Assembly (NCBI GenBank): GCA_023548195.1
Contig: JAJHZJ010000221.1
Coordinates: 558,001 to 622,000, forward strand
Direction of reading: 5' to 3'
Length of the DNA stretch: 64,000 bases
Source: Bettongia penicillata ogilbyi
Taxonomy: Eukaryota > Chordata > Mammalia > Diprotodontia > Potoroidae
Position 1 is the first letter of the stretch. The number at the start of each line of letters is the position of its first letter. Position numbers and translations under genes: made by a program. This document shows, one piece after another, positions 56,625 to 64,000 of this stretch. The notes beneath the pieces were generated by a model. That model was not told where the DNA came from and did no database searches. It saw only the letters and a program-made list of their open reading frames with translations.

Positions 56625-56848
56625 TTAATATATATTGTTTTTGTCTTTGGTGAGGTAATCAGAGTTAAGCAACTTGCCCAGGTCAAACAGCTAGTAAGTT
56701 TCTGAGGTCAGATTTGAATTCTAGTCCTTCCTGACTCCAGGATTAGTGCTTTATCCACTCCAGGCCTGGTGCTAGTCACCTAGCTGCACCACTCCTTTTT
56801 TAAACAATTATTGTTTGAGATGTCAAGGATTTCAGGAAAGGATATCAT
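56625..56848 (-). repeat. CORE-SINE plus flank, duplicate copy 1
   Basis: Reversed SINE (TTGTCTTTGGTGAGGTAATC, GAATTCTAGTCCTTCCTGAC) with an unusual expansion between CTTTATCCACTCCAGGCC and CACCTAGCTGC. The flanking CCACTCCTTTTTTAAACAAT and GAGATGTCAAGGATTTCAGG belong to the shared unit with 57725-57955. Confidence 0.85.
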
Positions 56849-56874
56849 TTAATATATATAATATATAAATTATG

Positions 56875-57005
56875 GCCTCAGCTGTGTGACCTTAGGCAAG
56901 TCCCTTAATACTGTTTGCCTCAGTTTCCTCATCTGTAAGATGGGAAGGAAATGGCAAATCACTCCAGAATCTCTGCCAAGAAAACCCCAAATGGGGGTTT
57001 TCCCT
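56875..57005 (+). repeat. CORE-SINE with RTE-type tail, partial
   Basis: GCTGTGTGACCTTAGGCAAG, GCCTCAGTTTCCTCATCTGT, ATGGCAAATCACTCCAGAAT, GAAAACCCCAAATGGGGG. The head is missing. Confidence 0.85.
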
Positions 57006-57104
57006 AATTTGCTTCTGTCTTTGCAATCAAAGTGTCTTGTATAACTAGATACCTCAAATGCTTGGTGATTTGACTGACACACTAAAAAAAGGGATATGTG
57101 TGGT

Positions 57105-57165
57105 TTTTTTTCTATTCCTACCTAGCATGGTGCCTGGCACCCAGTAGGTGTTTAATAAATAATTG
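57105..57165 (+). repeat. L2 3' end fragment
   Basis: ACCTAGCATGGTGCCTGGCA, then AGTAGGTGTTTAATAAATAA. This is one of the least diverged L2 termini in the window. Confidence 0.75.
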
Positions 57166-57169
57166 ATGG

Positions 57170-57460
57170 GGAAAAAATTGAAAATGAATACCATAATACT
57201 ATACTGGCTAAGCTTGGCCCCAAAGAAGAATTCTAAAAGTGCACTTTCCTCCTTTCTTTGTAAAGGTGGAGGATTACAAGCACCACACACTGCACATATT
57301 GTTGGACTTGGTTGAGGTATTAAGCAGTCTTACTGAAATCACTTTTTCCTCTTTTTAAAATTTTTTGTTATATGGAATGGCACTTTGGCAAGGGAAGAGG
57401 AAAGAGATATAATGGGAAATGTAGGTGATGAAAAACAAAAAAGTGACCAATATAAATAAA
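57170..57460 (+). repeat. Repeat B, copy 2
   Basis: Collinear with 55626-55950: TGGCTAAGCTTGGCCCCAAA, CACTGCACATATTGTTGGAC, CACTTTTTCCTCTTTTTAAA, AATGTAGGTGATGAAAAACA. More diverged. It shows that the unit also exists without a visible L1 body upstream. Confidence 0.6.
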
Positions 57461-57724
57461 TAGAAATGTGTGCTGGGTAGTCTTGGATTAAATGGACTTA
57501 CCTAAAAATGCATAGATAATTAATGGCAGAGCAAGCCTGGAACCAAAGTCTCCAGACCTCAAATTCTGCACCCTTTTCACCTTAACATAAATTTGTTTCC
57601 TCTACTACTCATTAGCAACAATTAATATTCCTACCTTAAATTGCTATTTTCAGCATACTGGTTGATTTTATAGACTGCCTGCCTGTTTCCATCTAGAGAA
57701 AATTAAGTTTCACAGTCCCGCCAC

Positions 57725-57955
57725 CCCGTTTTATGTTTGGTGTTGTTGTCTTTGGCGAGGCAATCAGTATTAAGTGATTTGTCCAGGGTCATGCATCTAA
57801 TAAGTGTCTGAGGTCAGATTTGAATTCAAGTCCTTCCTGACTCCAGGGTTAGTGCTTTATCCACTCCAGGGATGGTGCTAGTCACTTATCTGCGCCACTC
57901 CTTTTTTAAACAACTATTACTTGAGATGTCAAGCATCAGGAAAGGTTAAGGGAAG
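57725..57955 (-). repeat. CORE-SINE plus flank, duplicate copy 2
   Basis: Collinear with 56625-56848 including the odd CTTTATCCACTCCAGGGA / GGTGCTAGTCACTTATCTGC region and the flank GCCACTCCTTTTTTAAACAA and GAGATGTCAAGCATCAGGAA. Confidence 0.85.
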
Positions 57956-58049
57956 AATGAGGAGAAGAGGAAAAAAAAAGAAACATTTATATAGTATCTA
58001 CTATGTGCCAAGTATGTTCTAAGTGCTTTTGATAAATATTATCTCATTT

Positions 58050-58850
58050 GAGAGGCATCCACCGTCCATGATCTCTGAATCCTAAGGGGCATGTGTATAT
58101 GTTACTGCTCATTTGTAAGGTGAATATTTTATTTACTGAGAGAGGCAGAAAAAGTACATCATTTATGAAACACAATGAAAATCAGCTTGAGGAGAAAGAA
58201 ATGCTACTGGAAGAATCTAAAAGAAAAACACCTTCTCAGAGGGAAAGGTAGAGATGACTGCAGTACATTGTTTCCCAGCACCTAATTTGAATATGACTGT
58301 TTTCAGAACTTTGAAATTGCTGGGAAACTCTGAATCAAAGAACTATTTTGGGACTATGGGACTACTGTATAAGGACCATTTACGTCATATCTGGGGGAAA
58401 TGTGGATTTGGGGTTTCTTGGCCTAAGTTAAAGGTTGTCACACATAAGGAAGTCCTGACTTTAAGCGCTGAAAGTCAGATTAGAAGTCAGTGACTGATGA
58501 AGCTAGTTCAGGAAAGAGAGAGAGAGAAGACCATCAGAAAGCTACTCATAGAAACCAAGACACCAAAAGCCAGAAGACATAAAAGCCAATGGAGCTAAGA
58601 AGGCACCGGTGATAAAAAGATAACAACAAACTGAGTCCAGCTAGTTAGAACCTCTGCTTTTGATGAAGGGAGCTGATCTGATTGGAGGACAACTGCTTTT
58701 TTTGAAAGAGTTCACCTGAGGAAATAAAAGTCTTCCGATGTAGGTGAAGAGCAGGTTTGAGGAAAGGCTGCCTTGCTCTCCAGCACCATCTACAGATTAA
58801 AATAGGGGAAACCCCTTAAAGGCTTGTCCACATTTCCCTCTATTGCCCTC
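58050..58850. other. No gene recognised
   Basis: The 79-codon frame at 58254-58493 has no domain that I recognise. No repeat that I can name. Confidence 0.4.
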
Positions 58851-58854
58851 TGGC

Positions 58855-59095
58855 AGCTAGGTGGTACAGTGGAGAGAACACTGCACTTGAAATCAGACCT
58901 GAGTTCGAATGTGACCACAGATACTTATTAGCTGTGTGTCCCTGGGCAAGTCACTTAACTTTGTTTTGCCTCAGTTTTCTTGTCTGTAAAATGAGCTGGA
59001 GAAGAAAATGACAAAACACTCCAGAATCTTTACCAAGAAAACCCCAAATTGGGTCACACAGAGTTGGACATGACTGAAACAACTAAATAACCAAA
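58855..59095 (+). repeat. CORE-SINE with RTE-type tail, full length
   Basis: Head GGCAGCTAGGTGGTACAGTG, CORE TAGCTGTGTGTCCCTGGGCA, tail AAGAAAACCCCAAATTGGGT and GAGTTGGACATGACTGAAAC. Complete. Confidence 0.92.
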
Positions 59096-59099
59096 TGGC

Positions 59100-59640
59100 T
59101 TAAGAGAGGAAAATCACCCAGTCTATAGAAAGCAAGACCTAAATAATTTTACCAATCCCAAGATTAAAGAAAATTGCTTTTTACTGAAAGTGTATCATTC
59201 TACCTAAGAGCCTAGCTATAAGAACAGACCTGGAAAGCTCTGCAGACTGCTGGTTTAAGGCTGTTATTAACTAAATTAGCTTATCATTGCTTCAGTGTTC
59301 TCAAAAATAACAGAGAAGTGGCTTTATCCAGAAGGAGAGTGGAGAGGCACAAAAGAGGAGGAATATCTCACCCAGCAAATGGCCCACAGTACAGACCATT
59401 CCCTAAATAGACCCCTGACATCCAAGTCTGAAATTCAGAAACATGATTTACCTTAAAGACCCATGCTTCCCTACTCATATGTCTCATTTCTAGGTTTCTA
59501 TTCACTCTTTCTTTATGGCTATCATATGCATTGGTGGGAGAGTATGACTCAGGTTTATGGGTGGATGAATATATTTTAATTATTCCTTTTTGTCTTCTAC
59601 TCAATAAATCTTAAAAGTTTCATGATTAAAAGTTAGTAGT
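59100..59640. other. No feature recognised
   Basis: No supported reading frame and no named repeat; the minus-strand 78-codon frame at 59368-59604 has no domain. Confidence 0.4.
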
Positions 59641-59875
59641 ATAGGAGCAGTTTGGTGCATTGAGCTTGGAATCAGGAAGACTCATCTTCCTGAATTCAAA
59701 TCCAGTCTCAGAAACTTTCTAGCTGTGTGCCCCTGGACAAGTCATTAATCCTGTTTGCCTCCATTTCCTCATCTGTAAAATGAGCTGGAGAAGGAAATGG
59801 CAAACCACTTCAGTATCTTTGTCAAGAAAACCCAAAATAGGGTTATAAAGAGTCAGGTGTGACTGAAAAATCACT
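59640..59875 (+). repeat. CORE-SINE with RTE-type tail
   Basis: Head AGCTTGGAATCAGGAAGACT, CORE CCATTTCCTCATCTGTAAAA, tail GGAGAAGGAAATGGCAAACC and GTCAAGAAAACCCAAAATAG. Confidence 0.9.
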
Positions 59876-60720
59876 GGAAGTATTGGAGAGTGACAGGCAA
59901 GAGAGTAGAGTAGTAGGAAGTATAGCCCAGCTCATCCAACATACCTCCTTCACAAATATCTAGAAAATCTACCTGACCAAATCTCATTGGGAAATGCAAG
60001 AAAAGTCACGATGAACTATTTTTTCAGATCAGCTCTGCCTAAGAAATCAGAAAGACTTCTGTACAATGGGAAGAAGTCTGTCTAGGAGCACACCACAATG
60101 AGCATTCCAGCACCAGGGACTGAAAGAGGATAAGGCTATGGACCAGGGCAAGATGAGGTCCAAGACAAATACTAGGACACCAACTTTGTGTAGGGTGCAA
60201 AAAACAGATGCTCACTGCCAGCTCCGTCACTCACTACTCAGTTCCTTCTCATAACACAGATCAAAAGTTGACTGAGGTGGGGATCTGGGTCCATGGGAGA
60301 TGTTCTGGAACAGAAAGTTACAGGTCTTAGGCACTATACTGAACTAGGAAGAAGTTCAGAAGCAAGCAGTAGCTATATGACTGATCCCAGGAGAAGAGTA
60401 AGGCCTCAGTTTGATTTTCCAGGCAAGTCTAAAATTTGCAATAAAATAACGAGGGCACAAACCACTGATCAATATCAAACTTTTAGTTTGGCCTCTCTGA
60501 GCCTTCAGAGCTGCTTAGGTAGTATTTGATTTCTGCAACAGTTTACTGGAACTCCAACCAGGGGCAAGCTCACAGTAGTGTTAGACAGGCACTAGCCTGT
60601 AGGAACTAGTAGAGCTCAGACCAAGAGGTTATTTATCAGACCTTACTCCAAAGCAGACCAGTTTGGGAACACTGAAAGTTTGCAAGTCACTAGCATGAGG
60701 TGCCCTTCAGATCCTGGAAT

Positions 60721-61413
60721 TGTAGAAATTAAATGAACCATACTAACTCCATTTTATGACTCAATTCAGGAGCTAACTCAGTTCCCTATCTACTCAATTA
60801 TGAATCTAGTCCAATTTTGGCCTTCTGAGAAAACATTGTTCAGTTATGAGGATTCTGATAAAGTTTTATTACACTGTTTGAACCTAGCCCTGCATTACCA
60901 GGAAGCTGGACCACCTCTACCTGCTGCTAAGAGGCTTAATCAAGGATCTGTTCAATGCTGATCAGAAACCCAGTCAGATCTAGATATTGATAGAAGGAGT
61001 TTTCCCACAAATACAGATTCAAACATCCCATATGTCTCATCTGAAAACTGGCCCCATACTGGTAAGTTAATTATTGTTTCATTGTTCCTTGGATTAAATA
61101 CAGACATTTGGAAGGGAGTGGGACACTTCTTTTTTCTGGTTTCATGGAATTGTACCCGTTGGCTCTCCCCTTCCCAACTTGAAAAGCCCCTAATCTATCT
61201 TCTAATTAGGAATCAGATTATTTAATTTTTCTATCCTGGCCTATATCCTGTCAGTTGTTTTATTTTAATATATAAAAGTTTGTTTCCTCCTGTACTCAAG
61301 GATACAGTGCCAAGCTGAAGAGACCTAGTCCCAATTTGTTATGCAATTAGCATAAATTGCTTAATAAATCAATATGCTTAAAAGCTCAAAACTTTGTTTC
61401 CTCAGCTATTTCA
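60721..61413 (+). mobile_element. Solo LTR of an endogenous retrovirus (class I-like)
   Basis: A 693-bp unit starting TGTAGAAATT and ending GCTATTTCA, so it has TG...CA ends with imperfect inverted termini (TGTAGAAAT / ATTTCA). It has a TATA-like TATATAAAAG at about 61271 and an AATAAA at 61362 near the 3' end, in the U3-R-U5 order. GAAT occurs on both sides (60717-60720 and 61414-61417), a 4-bp target duplication as expected for gammaretrovirus-type (class I) elements. No internal gag, pol or env sequence is present, so it is a solo LTR left by recombination. It could still act as a promoter or polyadenylation site; nothing here shows that it does. Confidence 0.8.
61269..61280 (+). promoter_or_regulatory. 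TATA-like box of the solo LTR
   Basis: TATATAAAAG lies about 145 bp before the LTR end, with AATAAA about 90 bp further on. That is the usual U3 to R arrangement. Prediction by position only. Confidence 0.5.
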
Positions 61414-62359
61414 GAATACAGAATGTAATAATACCAAGTAACACCTACTCCACCCAAGAAAGCAGCAGAAGGACCCAACACAACAAAAAGCTCAGCCTAG
61501 ATGTTTCTCCTGAAGTGCACAAAGTTTAGCCCTAACAAAAAGTCTATAGTCAAGACATGAGCTGGAAGCATGAGCAAACAAAAGGAAAATCCCACTTAAA
61601 AAAAGGCATTATGGTGACAGAGATGCCCAAAGACACAAACTCAAAGAAAGACTCTAGAATAACAAGAGACAAAATCTCAAAGAAAAATTCAGCTTTGGCA
61701 CAAGCCCAACCAGAATTTCTGGAGAAGGTGAAACAAGATTTTGTAAAGAGCTAAAAAATATGAAAAACTAAATGAGAATGATATAGGAAAAATGGGGAAA
61801 GGAATGAGAGCTACGGAAGAAAGATGTGGAAAGAAAAATAATAACTAGGAATAAGAGGTATAAAGCCTTACTCAAGAAAAAACTTCCTAAACATTAGGAT
61901 TGATTTGATAGAAGCTAATGGCTCCAAAAGACCAAAGTAAATATTAAAACAAAGTCTAAGGACTGAAAAAAATAGAAGAAAATGTAAGTCATAACAAAAG
62001 TGATTTACCTGGAAAACATATTGATTATAGATAATTCAAGATTTACTCAATATGTTGGAGAATCCTTCATCAAAAAGATGATCCTAAACATCACATTTAA
62101 AGAAATCATAAAATTATCCAGATCTCTTAAAACTAGAGAGTAAAGAAAAAATAGAGAAAGATCCACTGATCTCCAACTGAAATAAACCTCAAAATGAAAA
62201 GTCACTGGAATATTATAATCAAAACTGAGAACTTCCAGGTCAAAAAAATATATACTGAAAGCAGTTAGACAGAAAGAATGCAAGTACCAAGGAGCTATAA
62301 TCGGGTTCACACAAGATTTAGCAACAATTGCTATAAAGGAGAAGAGAAAATTTTGGCTT

Positions 62360-62650
62360 ACAACCAGGTTGTGTTTGTCCTTCATTTTTGAAGAAGACCA
62401 TGATGTCAGAGAAATGATGATATGACTTGCACTTGACTTTGTTTTGAGTGAGTGATGGCTGTGTAAGGTCACCAGCCTCACTTTCTCCTCCTGAGCCATC
62501 TGGATCTAGTGACCAGATATTCATCAGGAGGACTGGAGATGGCCCAGAATACAATGAGAGGCCTTGACCTTTATAGGCTAAGTCTTTTTCAGGTACTCAC
62601 TTAGAGTGAGGTAATGCCCATTCAGTAAATAGGCCTCTTTAAGAAGTATT
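62360..62650 (+). repeat. Repeat A, short form
   Basis: Complete short-form copy used here as the reference: TGTTTGTCCTTCATTTTTGA, GACTTGCACTTGACTTTGTT, CTCCTGAGCCATCTGGATCT, GGAGATGGCCCAGAATACAA, AATGCCCATTCAGTAAATAG, CCTCTTTAAGAAGT. It lies between an old ORF1 remnant and a new HAL1 5' end. Confidence 0.75.
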
Positions 62651-62652
62651 CA

Positions 62653-64000
62653 GGGAAGGACAGAGCCAAGATGATGGAGTAGAAAGATGAACCTGCTTTA
62701 GCTCCCTCCCTGTAACCCATTAAATACCTGTAAAAAATGACTCTAAATAAATTCTAGAACAGCAAAAGCCACAAAATGACAGAGTGAAAGAGATTTCTAG
62801 TCTAAGATAGCCTGGGAGGACAACAGGAAAGGTCTTTCGAGGTGGGCTCAGAGTGGAGTGCATCCCAGCCTTGGCCACATGGCATGGACAGAACAGGACT
62901 AGAATAGGCTTCAGGATGCAGAATTACAGGCTACAGCTGCGGTTCCCAGATTTCTCAACCCATAAATGCCAAAGACAGCTTCAAAGGTCATGAGAAAGCT
63001 CTTTCAAATGGGTGAGAAGGAAACTGGGGTCTAGCCCCAGCCTCAGGGTGGCAGCAGTCATTGCAGCAGCGTCCCTTTAAGACCCTGGGGGAACTGAGTG
63101 GCAGATCTGGATCTGAGTCCTGAGTGGAGGTCCTGGGGTGAGGAGGAGCACTGGCATGGTAGAGCTGGTGGAAGCTCTGGAGAGGGAATCCTACTGGCAG
63201 ATCCTGGGCAGAAAAGCTTGTGGTTGCTCCCAGACCACAGTGCAGGCCAGGAGAGGAGTAAATTCCTTGATTGTGTCCCCTTGGAGGAACTGAGAACTTA
63301 CAGGTCCCTAGAGTAAACGCTCCACTTGACAAAGGACTCAAAAGTCAAATAACTGGCTAGAAAAATGCCCAAAAGGGGTGGGGGGGAGAATAAGATTATA
63401 GAAGATTACTTTCTTGGTGAACAGGTGTTTTCCTCCATCCTTTTGGATGAGGAAGAACAAAGCATATCATCAGAGGAAGACATAAAACTCAAGGTTTCTA
63501 CATTCAAAACCTCCAAAAAAAATATACTCAATAGTCTCAGGCCATGGAAGAGCTCAAAATTTTTCTTCTGAAATCAAGTAAGAGAGGTGGAGGAAAAATT
63601 GGGAAGAGAAATGAGAGCAATGCAAGAAAATCACAAAAAAGCAAGGCAACAACTTCCTAAAGGAGACCCAAAATAAATACTGAAGAAAATAACACCTTTA
63701 AAAATAAGCTAACCCAAATGACAAAAGAGATTCAAAAAGTCATGGAGGAGAAGAATGTTTTAAAAAGAAGAATTAGCCAAATGGAAGAAGAGGTTCAAAA
63801 ACTCACTGAAGAAAATAGTTCTTTAAAAATTAGGATGGAGCAGATGGAATCTAATGAAGTTATGAGAAACCAAGACATTATAAAACAAAACCAAAAGAAT
63901 GAAGAAATAGAAGACAATATGAAATATCTCACTGGAAAAACAATTGACCTGGAAAAAGATCCAGGAGAGATAATTTAAAAATTATTGGTCTACCTGAAAA
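62653..64000 (+). mobile_element. HAL1-type or L1 element, 5' part, cut by the window edge
   Basis: The 5' end (GACAGAGCCAAGATGATGGA) and 5'UTR follow the intact element at 50289 block by block: AATACCTGTAAAAAATGACT, ACAGAGTGAAAGAGATTTCT. ORF1 begins at 63365 and is still running at the edge. Whether ORF2 follows cannot be seen, so a full L1 is not excluded. Confidence 0.8.
63365..63996 (+). pseudogene. Broken L1-type ORF1, N-terminal part
   Basis: Starts MPKRGGGENKIIEDYFLGEQ, aligned to MPRKGKKNKTIEGYFLGEQM of the intact protein. The frame is lost after about 68 codons (63568), near the LKKDLE position. It is then regained in another frame at 63718-63978 (MTKEIQKVMEEKNVLKRRIS, then EEEVQKLTEENSSLKIRMEQ), the coiled-coil part. 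It ends by frameshift at the NRSRRE position (read as LEKDPGEII). At least three indels, so it is non-functional. Confidence 0.88.

Larger units (their letters stand above)
59880..62345 (+). repeat. Old L1 5'UTR and ORF1, split by an LTR
   Basis: After the SINE come 5'UTR-like sequences (GTGACAGGCAAGAGAGTAGA at about 59888). From about 61600 there is an ORF1-like body: ATG at 61623 (MPKDTNSKKDSRITRDK), coiled-coil-like Lys/Glu-rich sequence, GAACTTCCAGGTCAAAAAAA (62230) and TTCACACAAGATTTAGCAAC (62307), the latter being the ITQDLA-coding block. All frames are broken. The LTR at 60721-61413 divides the 5' part. Confidence 0.6.

Noticed and set aside
1..64000. CRISPR arrays, operons, ribosome binding sites or other prokaryotic systems
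   Set aside because: The window is mammalian repeat-rich DNA; the regular repeats are microsatellites, one minisatellite and small tandem duplications without spacers.
1..64000. Functional tRNA, U6, 5S or other small RNA genes
   Set aside because: The SINE heads are tRNA-like but decayed; I saw no intact tRNA or snRNA gene by eye. A tRNAscan or Rfam search would settle this.

Overview
The window is eukaryotic nuclear DNA from a mammal, most likely a marsupial. It is AT-rich and almost entirely built from interspersed repeats of several ages. The marsupial call rests on three things: many tRNA-type CORE-SINEs whose 3' half is an RTE/BovB-like tail; MIR/MON-like SINEs and L2 and L3/CR1 fragments that are unusually well preserved; and relatively young L1-lineage elements whose 5' end begins around GGAGCCAAGATGGCGGAG. 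No primate or rodent 7SL-type SINEs are present. The species cannot be fixed from the sequence alone. I could not support a single host protein-coding exon; the window behaves as intergenic or intronic DNA.

Layout. 1-12.9 kb: L2, L3/CR1, MIR-like and CORE-SINE fragments, several copies of an unnamed repeat (called repeat A here), and a 314-bp pure purine microsatellite at 9941-10254. 13-20.4 kb: a stack of plus-strand L1-lineage elements: an old ORF1 remnant, two old L1 3' ends, and a full-length ORF1-only 'half-L1' (HAL1-type) element at 17843-20355 with a target-site duplication. 20.5-28.7 kb: L2 and L3/CR1 remnants, a run of three SINEs, a 55-bp minisatellite and a truncated 7SL RNA pseudogene at 27448-27655. 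28.7-32.5 kb: two decayed L1 ORF2 pieces. 32.5-43.4 kb: L2, L3 and SINEs, with a young 5'-truncated HAL1 tail inserted in an L2 at 38800-39450. 43.4-47 kb: one minus-strand L1 and an L3.

47-50.1 kb holds coding-like but broken plus-strand segments that I cannot name. They are accompanied by a ~350-bp pair of inverted repeats that each contain a TA/CA-rich microsatellite. 50.3-55.6 kb is the best-preserved part. A 2.83-kb HAL1-type element has an intact 366-codon ORF1 and a poly(A) tail, and is followed directly by an L1 ORF2 fragment that keeps the reverse-transcriptase FADDM motif. 56-60 kb carries SINEs and a local ~225-bp duplication. 59.9-62.3 kb is an old L1 5' region and ORF1, split by a 693-bp solo retroviral LTR with a 4-bp target duplication. 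A third HAL1-type element starts near 62653 and runs off the window.

How the parts work together. The functional logic is retrotransposition. L1 ORF2 supplies reverse transcriptase and endonuclease. HAL1-type elements encode only the RNA-binding ORF1 protein and must borrow ORF2. CORE-SINEs borrow the RTE machinery. All family names are from recognition of sequence; no database search was run.
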